A stretch of 64,000 nucleotides of DNA from Mactromeris polynyma (taxonomy: Eukaryota > Mollusca > Bivalvia > Venerida > Mactridae), in the NCBI GenBank assembly GCA_032209605.1, contig JASFXZ010000015.1:1736001-1800000 (forward strand), given 5' to 3'. The notes beneath the pieces are model-generated. The model saw nothing but the letters and a program-made list of their open reading frames with translations. It was not told the DNA's origin and searched no databases. The position numbers and the translations under genes are program-made. Positions within the stretch are counted from its first letter, which is position 1. Each line of letters opens with the position of its first letter. Positions 43,740-56,540 of the stretch are shown here, in pieces.

Positions 43740-46700
43740 GCGGACTGATGGGGAAATATTTGACTGCCTGCCATCGGCGTAATCAAATTCCGTCGGGATA
43801 AAACAACATAATATATTTGTTTTTGCAAATATCTTGTTAACTTTAACTCAAACACTTATTAATCATATCGTGATGCGTTATACTCAGCAGTAGAACATTC
43901 CTAATATCCTCGCTTCGACGTTTTCATTTCATATAAATGTCTTAATATTCGAACGTTGTCGCTACTTTGAAATCGCGCTGTCGGCGGAATAGGTCTAAAC
44001 CATGGATGTCATTGGTATAAAAGTGAACGTTTAAACACCGCCTAACAGGCAATATGCTCAATTTTTCGGATTGATGTTATTTGCATGCTGTAAAATACAG
44101 CAGTAACAAGGATGTAAAATTGCAAAAAATGATTTTTTTGACAATATTTGACTGCCTGCCGTCGGCGTATACAAATTCCGTCGGGATAAACAAAACTATA
44201 TTTCTTTTTGCTAACATCATGTCAACTTGACATCACACACTTATTAATGATCTGACGATATATGATATTCAGCAGTAGAACATTTCTATCTCTCCCTCTG
44301 CGATGTTTTCATTTCGTGTAATTTTTAAATATTCGGAATTTGTCGAAACTTTTTAATCTCGCTGTCGGCGAAATATTTCTGTGCCGTGGATGTTATTTGC
44401 ATTAAAGAGAACTTTGAAATGTTGGCAATCTGGCTATATACACTATTATTTAGATTGATGTTACGTCCGTACCGTAAAATACAGCAGTAACAAGGATGTA
44501 AAATTGGAGAAAATAACCATATTTTGGCTGCCTGCCGTCGGTGTATTCAAATTCCGTCGGGATAAAAAAACATATATTTGTTTTTGCAATCATCGTGTTC
44601 ACTTGAATTCACACACTTATTAATCATCTCCCGATACGATATACTCAGCCTTAGAACATTCCTATCTCCCCCTCTTCGACGTTTTCATATAAATTTCTGA
44701 AAACTCGAACATTGTCGCTACTTTGAAATCGCGCTGTCGACGGAATAGGTCTAAGCCGTGGATGTTATTGGAACGTGAACGTTTAACCACCGCCTAAGCG
44801 GCAATGAGCTCAATTTCCGGAATGATGTTGTTTGCATGCTGTAAAATACAGCAGTAGCAAGGATGTAAAATTGAAAAAAATGATTTTTTTGACAATATTT
44901 GACTGCCTGTCGTCGGCGTATTAAAATTCCGTCGGGATAACAACACATAAATTTCTTCTTGCTAACATCATGTCAACTTGAACTCACACACTTATTAATG
45001 ATCTGACGATATATGATATTCAGCAGTAGAACATTTCTATCTCTACCTCTGCGATGTTTTCATTTCGTGTAATTTTTAAATATTCGGAATTTGTCGAAAC
45101 GTTTTAATCTCGCTGTCGGCGAAATATTTCTGTGCCGTGGATGTTATTTGCATTAAAGAGAACTTTGAAATGTTGGCAATCTGCCTATATACACTATTAT
45201 TTAGATTGATGTTACGTCCGTACCGTAAAATACAGCAGTAACAAGGATGTAAAATTGGAGAAAATAACCATATTTTGGCTGCCTGCCGTCGGTGTATTCA
45301 AATTCCGTCGGGATAAAAAAACATATATTTGTTTTTGCAATCATCGTGTTCACTTGAATTCACACACTTATTAATCATCTCCCGATACGATATACTCAGC
45401 CTTAGAACATTCCTATCTCCCCCTCTTCGACGTTTTCCTATAAATTTCTGAAAACTCGAACATTGTCGCTACTTTGAAATCGCGCTGTCGACGGAATAGG
45501 TCTAAGCCGTGGATGTTATTGGAACGTGAACGTTTAACCACCGCCTAAGCGGCAATGAGCTCAATTTCCGGAATGATGTTGTTTGCATGCTGTAAAATAC
45601 AGCAGTAGCAAGGATGTAAAATTGAAAAAAATGATTTTTTTGACAATATTTGACTGCCTGTCGTCGGCGTATTAAAATTCCGTCGGGATAACAACACATA
45701 AATTTCTTCTTGCTAACATCATGTCAACTTGAACTCACACACTTATTAATGATCTGACGATATATGATATTCAGCAGTAGAACATTTCTATCTCTACCTC
45801 TGCGATGTTTTCATTTCGTGTAATTTTTAAATATTCGGAATTTGTCGAAACGTTTTAATCTCGCTGTCGGCGAAATATTTCTGTGCCGTGGATGTTATTT
45901 GCATTAAAGAGAACTTTGAAATGTTGGCAATCTGGCTATATACACTATTATTTAGATTGATGTTACGTCCGTACCGTAAAATACAGCAGTAACAAGGATG
46001 TAAAATTGGAGAAAATAACCATATTTTGGCTGCCTGCCGTCGGTGTATTCAAATTCCGTCGGGATAAAAAAACATATATTTGTTTTTGCAATCATCGTGT
46101 TCACTTGAATTCACACACTTATTAATCATCTCCCGATACGATATACTCAGCAGTAGAACATTCCTATCTCCCCCTCTTCGACGTTTTCATAAAATTTCTG
46201 AAAACTCGAACATTGTCGCTACTTTGAAATCGCGCTGTCGACGGAATAGGTCTAAGCCGTGGATGTTATTGGAACGTGAACGTTTAACCACCGCCTAAGC
46301 GGCAATGTGCTCAATTTCCGGAATGATGTTGTTTGCATGCTGTAAAATACAGCAGTAGCAAGGATGTAAAATTGAAAAAAATGAATTTTTTGACAATATT
46401 TGACTGCCTGTCGTCGGCGTTTTAAAATTCCGTCGGGATAACAACACATAAATTTCTTCTTGCTAACATCATGTCAACTTGAACTCACACACTTATTAAT
46501 GATCTGACGATATATGATATTCAGCAGTAGAACATTTCTATCACCCCCTCTGCGATGTTTTCATTTCGTGTAATTTTCAAATTTCCGGAATTTGTCGAAA
46601 CTTTGAAATCTCGCTGTCGGCGAAATATTTCTGTGCCGTGAACGATTTTTGCATAAAAAGAACATTGAAATGTCGGCATAATTGGTATACCCTTTAATAT

Positions 46701-48020
46701 TTGGATTGATGTTACGTTCGTACCGTAAAATACAGCAGTAACAAGGATGTAAAATTGGAGAAAATGACCATATTTTGACTGCCTGCCGTCGGCGTATTCA
46801 AATTCCGTCGGGATAAAAAAACATGTATTTGTTTAAGCAAATATCTTGTTAACTTGAACTCAAACACTTATTAATCATATCGCGATGCGTTATACTCAGC
46901 AGTAGAACATTCCTAATACCCTCGCTTCGACGTTTTCATTTCATATAAATGTCTTAATATTCGAACGTTGTCGCTACTTTGAAATCGCGCTGTCGGCGGA
47001 ATAGGTCTAAACCATGGATGTCATTGGTATAAAAGTGAACGTTTAAACACCGCCTAACAGGCAATATGCTCAATTTTTCGGATTGATGTTATTTGCATGC
47101 TGTAAAATACAGCAGTAACAAGGGTGTAAAATTGCAAAAATGATTTGTTTGACAATATTTGACTGCCTGCCGTCGGCGTATACAAATTCCGTCGGGATAA
47201 ACAAAACTATATTTCTTTTTGCTAACATCATGTCAACTTGACATCACACACTTATTAATGATCTGACGATATATGATATTCAGCAGTAGAACATTTCTAT
47301 CTCTCCCTCTGCGATGTTTTCATTTCGTGTAATTTTTAAATATTCGGAATTTGTCGAAACTTTTAAATCTCGCTGTCGGCGAAATATTTCTGTGCCGTGA
47401 ACGATTTTTGCATTAAAGAGAACTTTGAAATGTTGACAATCTGGCTATATACACTATTATTTAGATTGATGTTACGTCCGTACCGTAAAATACAGCAGTA
47501 ACAAGGATGTAAAATTGGAGAAAATAACCATATTTTGGCTGCCTGCCGTCGGTGTATTCAAATTCCGTCGGGATAAAAAAACATATATTTGTTTTTGCAA
47601 TCATCGTGTTCACTTGAATTCACACACTTATTAATCATCTCCCGATACGATATACTCAGCCTTAGAACATTCCTATCTCCCCCTCTTCGACGTTTTCATA
47701 TAAATTTCTGAAAACTCGAACATTGTCGCTACTTTGAAATCGCGCTGTCGACGGAATAGGTCTAAGCCGTGGATGTTATTGGTATCAAAGTGAACGTTTA
47801 ACCACCGCCTAAGCGGCAATGAGCTCAATTTCCGGAATGATGTTGTTTGCATGCTGTAAAATACAGCAGTAGCAAGGATGTAAAATTGAAAAAAATGATT
47901 TTTTTGACAATATTTGACTGCCTGTCGTCGGCGTATTCAAATTCCGTCGGGATAACAACACATGTATTTGTTTAAGCAAATATCTTGTTAACTTGAACTC
48001 AAACACTTATTAATCATATC
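43740..48020 (-). repeat. Right-arm satellite, inverse orientation, 751-bp dimers
   Basis: About 12 monomers of the same satellite as the left arm, inverted. The mark 'gactgcctg(c/t)cgtcgg' recurs at about 43760, 44152, 44528, 44900, 45279, 45653, 46028, 46402, 46777, 47160, 47536 and 47926. The best-matching copies are 751 bp apart (for example 44751-44948 and 45502-45699), not 760 as in the left arm. Confidence 0.92.
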
Positions 48021-48091
48021 GCGAGTAGTAGCAGTAATAGCAGTAATACTGCTGTTACTGCTGGAAGTAGTAGCAGTAAGAGCAGTAGTAC

Positions 48092-48132
48092 TGCTGTTAC
48101 TGCTGTTACTGCTATTACTGCCAACTTCACAC
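48092..48132 (-). repeat. Right terminal inverted repeat of the giant foldback
   Basis: Exact inverse of 37048-37088. Further CAGTAA/TTACTG words extend inwards to about 48025, joining the last satellite monomer directly. Confidence 0.9.
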
Positions 48133-48345
48133 TCATGTCAACCTTCTATATCCCGACATTACGGTCCTGGTAAAAGTACCATTATATACATGTTAAGGTA
48201 TACTTTTTGATAACGACACAGAACATTTGACACTGTTTTTTGGATTTATGTTATCAAGTTCTTATGAACAGGTGTTGTTGCGGACAGTTTATACTGTATT
48301 ATAAGTGCATCCCACTAATTTCAATGAACATTCTTTTATTTTCAG

Positions 48346-49846
48346 ATCATGCTCTGATATTCACTACATACCTGAATACATACAGTCAAGTTTCCCCACA
48401 ATACAAGTGGACCAAATCAATAATCAATTGACGAAAGCTATCAAAGATATGAGAAAATTGAAGACCAACCATGACAACTTAAATGAAAACCTGGATAAAA
48501 GCAAAGCCAGCTGTAAACAAGAAATACAGAAATACCGGAAAGATATAAATCAAATCATTGACAAAATTGAAGAAACAACACTGGCAGAACTTGATGCTAG
48601 ACATAAATATACAAAAAAGAAGACGTATGATACAAATCAAGACATACATGACTTACATAATGAAATGGTTAGGTTAAAATCAGAGATTGAGTCTGATCAG
48701 AGTAATGACTGTCAGAAATTTGTTAGTGCTAAACTAAGTCAAAGCATGATAACGCAAGGTGAAGAATTGCAATCAGGATTATCACATGATCGAACAACTG
48801 AACTGAAGTTTACAAGAAATACTGACATTATGACATTTCTGTTGAGTATTGTGACATTAGGAATGCTGAGTCCACCAGTAATGCAAGACACCGCATCATC
48901 AACAGATGCTACTAGAGGGAAACAACCACAGCAGACAAAATCTACAATAAAATCGACAATAAGTCCATCAGCAGCTGGTGATAACAGTAAAAACAAACAT
49001 GTCTCTACAAGACAAAGAACTGCAGTTGTTATAAAACCACAGAAACAAGGCCTTTACAAAATGGTAGATAAATCAGAATACAACCTGCAACAACCAGATG
49101 ACCAGAGGATATGTCATATACAGTCATCTTGTATCTTAGATAGTGATAACATCTTGTTTGCTGATTCCAATAATGACAAGTTAAAATTAGTTGATAGTAA
49201 GACATATACAATCAGATCATCATTAACACTGCATGCCGATCCACACTCAGTATGTAGAGTAAGTAGTAAGGAAGCAGTAGTATGTCGGGATAATAGAACA
49301 TTGCAGTTTGTATCTACCCATGGTGATAAACTTGTAAAAATGCGTTCACTTTGGTTGAAACATGGTTGTGGATGTATTGCTGTCATCAGAGATAAGATGT
49401 TTGTATGTGATGATGAATCTGTATATATCTATACATTAAATGGTAAACTTGTACAAACTATCAGTAATAATAAATCAGGAAATGCTATATTCTCAGATAT
49501 CTGTGATATTACTGTGAGTGATAATGAGCAGATGATTCATGTAGCTAACTGGGATAATAGTGTGAGTACATTGGATATTGATGGACATGTTGTATGGAGA
49601 TATTCTGGTAGAGATGTAAGTGGAGCACGGGGAGTGTGTACTGATGGTTCTGGTAATGTGATTGTATGTGGTATGGGGTCAGACAATGTAATACAGCTAT
49701 CAGCGGATGGACAATACATGGGAGAGATTGTTACAGGTAGTGATGGAGTGATGCGTCCACAAACAGTGAGCTATGACAGAAACCAACATAAACTGATTAT
49801 AGGAAAGGATTTTAGTAATACAATTACTGTGTATACTGTACAGTAA
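48346..49846 (+). CDS. TRIM-like gene B, exon 2 (coiled coil, linker, beta-propeller)
   Basis: The acceptor ttcttttattttcag ends at 48345. The exon completes Lys122 and encodes residues 123-621 with a TAA stop at 49844-49846. It finishes B-box 2 (SCSDIH), then carries a coiled coil (through about DARHKYTKKKTYDTNQDIHD), the hydrophobic MTFLLSIVTLGML, a linker with one ASSTDAT unit, and an NHL-like propeller with blades such as SVYIYTLNGKLVQTI, MIHVANWDNSVSTLD, GNVIVCGMGSDNVIQLS and KLIIGKDFSNTITVYTVQ. Frame is intact, so B is the cluster's one complete gene here. It is closely similar to A throughout. Function (scaffold or propeller-ligand recognition, possibly immune) is inferred from architecture only. 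Confidence 0.9.
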
Positions 49847-50855
49847 GAAACTAGTGAATGTTTGAGATGCCTTGTGTGTTTGTGAATAATGGGGCGGTGA
49901 TGGGGAGGGTATGGGAGAGGTGTCCCCTCACAAGTGTGAGATGTTTTAAAAATTGTGATGAAAATGGAGCTATTTCTAGGCCTCTTGGCCTTTGAGATCT
50001 TGATTATGTTGAAACAATTCTTGAATTAAGACATTGTGAGTTTTGTAAAATGAGGGAAAAATAATGTAAAGTAAATTACACACAGGTAAACAGGATGCTT
50101 TTCATTAATATACTAGTAATCTGCAATAGCAAAATACATCTACACTGAATCTGGAAGTTCATTTATGACTGAATCAACACAGTGTTATTTGTGTCACCAA
50201 GTACTGACAGTAAGCAATGTTTGCCCCATAAGGCAATATGAAAACAAAGTGACCATATGGAGTAATTATTGCTTACTGTCAGTACATGATGACGTCACAT
50301 GTAATGTTTTATGGAAATGACGTCACTTACAGAAGAGGTTGGAAATCCCACAGCAGCACACAATTAAATATTGGGATAACACTGAAATATACGATCGCCT
50401 TGGAAACCGCCGTTTATTTTGCCGCTCCAATTTGCTTACCACTTTTCGGAAGCCAAAATCTCAAGTTCATACATACTTGAATTATGTGTACTTATATATA
50501 CTTATACTTATGTATATTGAGGTGGTCTTAATATTGAGATTTAATAAAGAGCAAAACAGTGAAAATGAACTTGAAAATTGTATTCTTAATTTTAAGGTAG
50601 TCTTATTTTTGAGGTAGTATTTAAGTGAGATTTTACTGTAGTAACATTGTAAATGCAAGATGAGTTTCATATAGACATTGAAACAGAGCATTCACTTAAA
50701 TTATCCGTATGAAACTCCTTACATGTAGAATGTTTTAAATATATACATGTATTTTATAGAACACTCATATTTTAACACAAACTATCTATACAATATACAG
50801 TTAAGAAGAGTATTGAGGATTTGTTCATTTAGATTTGCATGGTGTTGGTGTTATA
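49847..50855. other. 3' flank of gene B
   Basis: Paralogous to 1530-2777. It keeps the 18-bp hairpin (50203-50287), the two TGACGTCA sites and the AATAAA at 50543, but lacks the 35-bp minisatellite. Confidence 0.55.
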
Positions 50856-52346
50856 CACTGCAACTCCATTATAATGCGATCAGGGAGGTCCAAAGACTCG
50901 CGATCGCGTTATATCCGAGTTAAAATCTTAAGACATGTGAACCATAGAGAAGGGATACCAACTTACCCCACCCACCCAATATAGCGTTATGCATACGACG
51001 TTTTCATAAATTTCGTATTTGTTTTATAAATAGGTAGATGAAAATATATAAAACTTATTCATGCATTATCATTTGAAACTAATTCAAAACAAAACTCATT
51101 AATTATTTAAAACAAAGCTAATATATATGGTAATTTATCTTTCGGAACCGCGATATTTTGGCGGCGTTTGTATTATTGTTAGCCGTGAAAATTACCCCTT
51201 GTGACACTCGTAAAAAAGGTGCAAATTGCCGATTTAGAGTGACAATTAATTCAATTATTACATATAATTATATTTTCGTACCTAATATTTTTCCGTTATT
51301 CACCAGAACAAAAGAATAATCCATCGCGTAAGACTGTTGATTGGACCAACCATCATGCGTGAAAAATGCGATGGCCTACAGTTTTTGTACCACGCCCGGT
51401 CGTATCTATATTACATACGTCTCATAAAGCATTTCACGTCAATCAAATGTGCATTTGACAAAATCACAACCCATGACGGTCGACTTCTGAAACTAGAAGA
51501 CGACGCGGTGCCTTTGAACTCGGAGTAGAAAATTGTCCACGTGCATCGCATTAAACATTGGGCTGACTGCTTGATCTAACAAGTTGAGCCTTTGTAGTCT
51601 GTGAGAACATTGTGTTTGACTCGCAGCAATTCAAACATTCGATTTGTCCGCTTTTGCCTCCACTTAAAAGGTAAACATGTTGATACATAGCTACTTTTTG
51701 TGACAGATTGAGAAATAGTCGACCGACACATCCAGTAGATCTGTGTAAACAACAAGTGCCGTATTAATCACAATTAGCGCATCCGGATAGCGCAAACAGG
51801 TTTGCATTGTCATTTAGTTTATTGAGGATTAGCACTCCTTTGTTCCATGATTGACATGTCCTACTGTCATTCCTTCAATTAAAAGAAATCTCGCCGGTTC
51901 GCGATCATCTAATTGGTCAAGATAAGGAGAATATTTGAACGAGGGCGTGTTTAGACAACTCTGCATCAGCTACACCCGTGACGTCATAGATTCAGCACAA
52001 TCCAAGGTCAAATTAGGTTGATGTTAACATGATATGTGTTGAAAAACATTAGAAGGTGACAATTGTGTAAATATTGATGGTTATCATAATTGGACATATA
52101 TCTCTTACGGTGCTTTATTCAGTTTAAGTAATCTCGTTGATACGTCATCGCAGTCGTTTACAGCATGTGATTACGCGAAAAAACAGACAGCAAATCGCGG
52201 AAAAATACGATTTTGATAAATGTTTCGTCCTTTTTTGACAAATTTTAGGATTTTTCATGAAATATATTGGAAGCCACTACGACATCGTGTTATAATGGAT
52301 ATGGGGGGGGGGGTATAATCGACCACGGTAAAACGTATATGCAGTG
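50856..52346. mobile_element. pogo/Tigger-like element, copy 2
   Basis: Ends CACTGCAACT and ATATGCAGTG, with TA at 50854-50855 and 52347-52348. Aligns with copy 1 along its full length with small indels, and sits at the equivalent place after gene B. The insertion therefore predates the duplication of the segment. Confidence 0.75.
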
Positions 52347-54360
52347 TATTAGCCTTGGTTCATTATCACCGACAAGTATTATTATTTGTGTGCACTGTTT
52401 TTGATATTAATGTACTGAGTTACCAGTGATATAGATATTATTTTGATGAAGCAAGATGACCTAAAGTCCTACAGAGGATTTAAGCAAACGGTAAACCTGA
52501 CGTTACATCGTAAGAAAGTTAAGCAATCGGCTCGCTGGAACCCAGGCTAGTGTGTCAATTGTTTATGATATATTCATTGTATATACATCACTGAGACTCC
52601 ATTTGTAAATAGTTCTAAATCATTCTATGAAGAATTCTAAGTGGTTTAATACTGAAAACCCTTAAACATGCTTAGAGATTTCTTTCCTTTTTGGCACAGA
52701 TGTATTTTCCTCGCTTCCTTGCAACATGACTCACAGCAGTGTGTAAGCCAATCAAATGTAAAGGCAAGGATAAAAGCAAATGTTTGACAGCCCAACTTTG
52801 TTTGTTACCTGAAAGCCAATTTATCTGCACGTTATCAATAAATTCATCCTTCCTAAATTATGGTTTGAATGTAAACATACGCAACTATGATTGTTGCTAT
52901 ACATACTTACTGACAGCACATAGACTTTTAATTACTGACGAATTATTCAATTTATTTTTCGCAGTTTTATGTACTTTATGCATCAAAATCTTGCAATGCT
53001 ATGTTATGTTAACCAATGCTATGTTAATCAAACAAATTATTTAGTATGTTTTCTCTAGTTGTGACCGTCTAATGGATTGAACATAATGTACAATGAGGAC
53101 TATGGTATAAATATTATCTAATCAATTAACGCATTTGACGATTTGAAAGCTTTATGTTTGATATTTTTTAGAAAAGAACGGTCCAATTATTACTTATCAT
53201 AGTTAGTATCTTATTCATATTGATACAAAGATAGATGCGTAAATTGCCTATCAATGCATAGAATAAGTCTTTAAACATAAAAAGCAAATTGCAATTTCAC
53301 GGAAATGTCAATTGACAATGCCACAATGGTCTTGTTATTTTATTTTGGTGTACACAAACATGTACATTGACTTATATGCTGTATTAATTGTTATTGAACA
53401 TGTAACGAACTATTTGTACCATACATGCTATTATTGTTGAATATATTCATAAGTTCAAATTAATAAACGGAAACAGAATTTTAATATTTGATTGTCTTTA
53501 TTTCTTGATTCTATTACCATGCCTTCACACAATAACTCAAAATCTTAACAGATAAAATTACAATCTTTCATCTTTGTGTTTCAATTTGTGCAGATCATCA
53601 TTTATAAAGATGTATCTTACTGCATGTTATTGTAAGTAAAAAGAAGGGAATTTAGTTGGTTTGCATAAATAAATAATCCCTATTCTACACTTCACATATT
53701 AAGTAAATAAAGAAGTTGAACTGGAAATATTACATATACAACAGGTGTCCACCAAATCATTCTAGAGTGAACATGTGCAAAATGGACAGAAGACACAAAC
53801 ATTGATATTTGATATTAAACGAGAGATGTTTGAAAACCATTATGCCCCTCCCCTCTAAAGATGCATTGTCAGTGGGAGGATTTTAATTCATATGATGACA
53901 TATAAATTAGTAAATATGATATACAAGGGTTTGAATATGTTGGTCTCAAAAGCATAACAATTCTTAAGATCTTGCATGGAAAAGGATTTCCACCTAATGG
54001 TCAGTTTGACCTTGACCTTTGACTTAGTTAACCAAAAATTCATAAAGTACAACTACAACTCGCAGGCAGCAATTTTGAGGGGTAGGTAAACTTGTTCTCA
54101 AGTAAATGGCTGGAAATGTTTACTGTAAATTGTCCTTGACCTTTGCCCCAGTGACACCAAAATTGATAGTGTTCCTCTACTACCCGCGAACAATGAGTGG
54201 ACCAAATTTGATGAGGACTGGTCAAGGCGTTCTTGAGTTATTCGTCATAAATGTTTCATGTAAAATAGTCCCATGTGACCTTGACCTTTGACCTATTGAC
54301 AGACCAACCATCATACGCAGAGCAATATGCTCTGCTTAGCAGAGTGGCATAAATATGAAC
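52347..54360. other. Duplicated spacer after gene B
   Basis: Matches 4254-5760. A ~550-bp stretch (about 52880-53420) is longer here than after gene A. The frame at 52739 is not supported as a gene. Confidence 0.45.
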
Positions 54361-54860
54361 ATAAAAGTCAAATCGAATGAAAGAGAGATTAAATTGTTAC
54401 AGGGAATGCCACATACACAAGACAATGTCTCCCCAACATAAACACATTATTGACTAATTAGGCAGTTAATAATCCCTAAAATCTCTTAACCACCACACAT
54501 ACAACAAAATACACATGGTAAACATCTAGTACCTAGAAAACACGCAGCCATATACTATGATTACTGTATGTAACTAGATGCCCAAGGGCAACATGTCGAG
54601 CCCGCCAATTGTCAAGAGATTAAGAGAACAGAGAGAATACGTAACTACGGGGAACGCCACATACACAAGACAATACCTCCCCACGCAGACCTCAGGAAAA
54701 ACAACAATCCACAAAACATAACGCACCTAAGGAGGTCAAACGTTACACATATTAAGGAACAGAGGCACAAGGAACGGCCCAACAGACCATAAGGAATAAT
54801 TAAGAGTATCAAAGTGGACAGTAAAAGGAGGGGAGGGGGGAATTAATGGATGGAAAAGCA
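54361..54860. repeat. Dispersed repeat, both parts adjacent
   Basis: 54361-54610 matches 5761-6060. 54630-54860 carries the 'gaacgccacatacacaagac' family (cagacctc, aaaacaacaatccacaaaac, cagaccataaggaataatt) that is missing at the equivalent place after gene A. Confidence 0.65.
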
Positions 54861-54889
54861 TACTTATTATATAATGCTATACAGTGCAT

Positions 54890-55590
54890 ATATATTATAC
54901 CCATTTTCTCCTTTTGATTTCTAAGTGTGATTTTGACCTTCGAGCTATGAACTGGTAGGGTACGGGTCTTGCACAACACATGAGGTCTCCATGGTGAACA
55001 TTTGTGCCAAGTAATTTGAAAATCCCCCAATAGATAAGATTTTTGAATAATTTTTTGACATTTGGCTACCAAGTGTGACCTTTGAGCTACAGACATGGGT
55101 CTTGCACGCAACATGCCATCTCATCATGGTGAATACTTGTGCTAAGCAATTTGAAGATCCCTCAGTAAATGACAGTGTAATAGTCCGGAAAATATGTTTA
55201 CACACATTTGTTTATGTTTGACCTTGACCTTTGAGCTACAGACACAGTCTTACGCGCAACACGTTGTCTCATCATTGTGAACATTTGTGCCAAGTTATTT
55301 GAAAATTCCACAATAAATGACAGTGCAATACTCCGGACAAGATGTTTTAGACCCATTTTTTACGTTTGACCTCTAAGTGTGACCTTGACCTTTGAGCTAT
55401 GGACATGGGTCTTGCACGCGACACTCCACTCATTATGGTGAACATTTGTGCCCAGTCATTTAAAAATCCTCTAATAGGTGAGTAAAGGTCTGGACAAAGA
55501 AAATCCGGACGCATGCACTCATGTACATACACCGGACGGCCATTGCGGCGCATATGTCAAGCTCACCGCATGCATGCTCAACAAAAACCA
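54890..55590. repeat. Bivalve-type dispersed repeat, copy 2
   Basis: Paralogue of 6120-6770, with the same ~145-bp internal units (gtgaccttgacctttgagct; tcatcatggtgaacattt) and the same closing text (cggccattgcggcgcatatg). Indels differ between the two. Confidence 0.7.
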
Positions 55591-55989
55591 GATGCTATTA
55601 GGCTGGTTAAAAATTATTGATCAGAAATCAGCAGAACAACCAAATCCAGCGAAATAAAATATACTTATATAAAGGCACTGTTCAAAGGTTTATGACTTAT
55701 AAACATATTCAGTTTTCTTGTCTTCGATGTACATAGTTTTGATTATTACACTAAGTTTTATATCAATTATCTGGTCTGATTTTTCAGGAGTAAATAAACA
55801 TCTTTAAATACAGCAATTCAGGAATTTAAGATCATAAAGTGTTATATATAGGCATATATCATTTTAAAATCTACCCACTTCATACAACTATGCGATATCG
55901 TGTTACTGATAAGCGTGTGTGTTTACGTGCGTTTATGCAGTTTTTACCTTGTTTACGTGGTGAATGTAGGTCAATAATGTTTAAATTAT
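55591..55989. other. Duplicated spacer
   Basis: Matches 6771-7160. No feature recognised. Confidence 0.4.
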
Positions 55990-56540
55990 ACAGCAATTTT
56001 TAGTCTCAAAACTGTCAGTAAAAGACTAGAGGTTTTAATCGATTTATCAACTAGTTAGCCTCACACTTAACAGTACTTTCCTTGTTACTGCCAAATGATG
56101 TCATATGTATGTCATATGTATTAAATGATGTCATGTGTATTAAATGAAGTCACATGTATTAAATAGTATATGACACGTGTATTAAATGATGGCATATGTA
56201 TTAAATGACATCCTTATAAAAAAGAAGTTTTGGAGAAATATATCTGATGAATATGCCCCAATGATTTTCATAAGTATGCATTGCATAGAGAAGTTGAAGA
56301 CAGCTTAATTAAAACTCAAGCCGGCCAACCTTATGCTCTGACACACATGGAGCAACAAGGGATAGCAAAACATGAAACAAGGACTAACATCAATATAAAC
56401 CTAAAAGTGAAACATAATTTAAACATTCTGTCATATCGTGCCACATCAAGCTTCATATAGTCTTAAAACATACAAGTCCAGCATGCAGTCAAAAAAGGTG
56501 CAAACATCTCTCAAAAGTAGATTTATTTAAAATCTTTGAG
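55990..56540. repeat. Single (hybrid-looking) copy of the ~600-bp direct repeat
   Basis: Corresponds to 7320-7915 and 25575-26190. The middle-left text (catggagcaacaag; aaagtgaaacataat) is closer to the left copy. The end (ctctcaaaagtagatttatt) is like the right copy (ctctcaaaagtagatttatt) rather than the left (ttctcaacagtcgatttatt). It then continues like 26191 onward. Confidence 0.65.

Larger units (their letters stand above)
37044..48134. mobile_element. Giant 11.1-kb foldback element with satellite arms
   Basis: Bounded by an 11-bp direct repeat (ATGTCAACCTT at 37033-37043 and 48135-48145). The terminal inverted repeats, 37048-37088 and 48092-48132, are identical over 41 bp; they begin GTGTGAAGTTGGCAGTAATA and continue as (AGCAGTAAC)-type words. 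The left arm to about 41220 carries about 10 satellite monomers of ~380 bp. The right arm from about 43740 carries about 12 of the same monomers in inverse orientation. The ~2.5-kb centre holds a 44-bp minisatellite and a tRNA-like SINE head, but no transposase. The plan resembles Drosophila FB and sea urchin TU foldback elements; a 9-11-bp duplication would suit a Mutator-like mobiliser. It sits wholly inside the intron of gene B. Confidence 0.85.
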
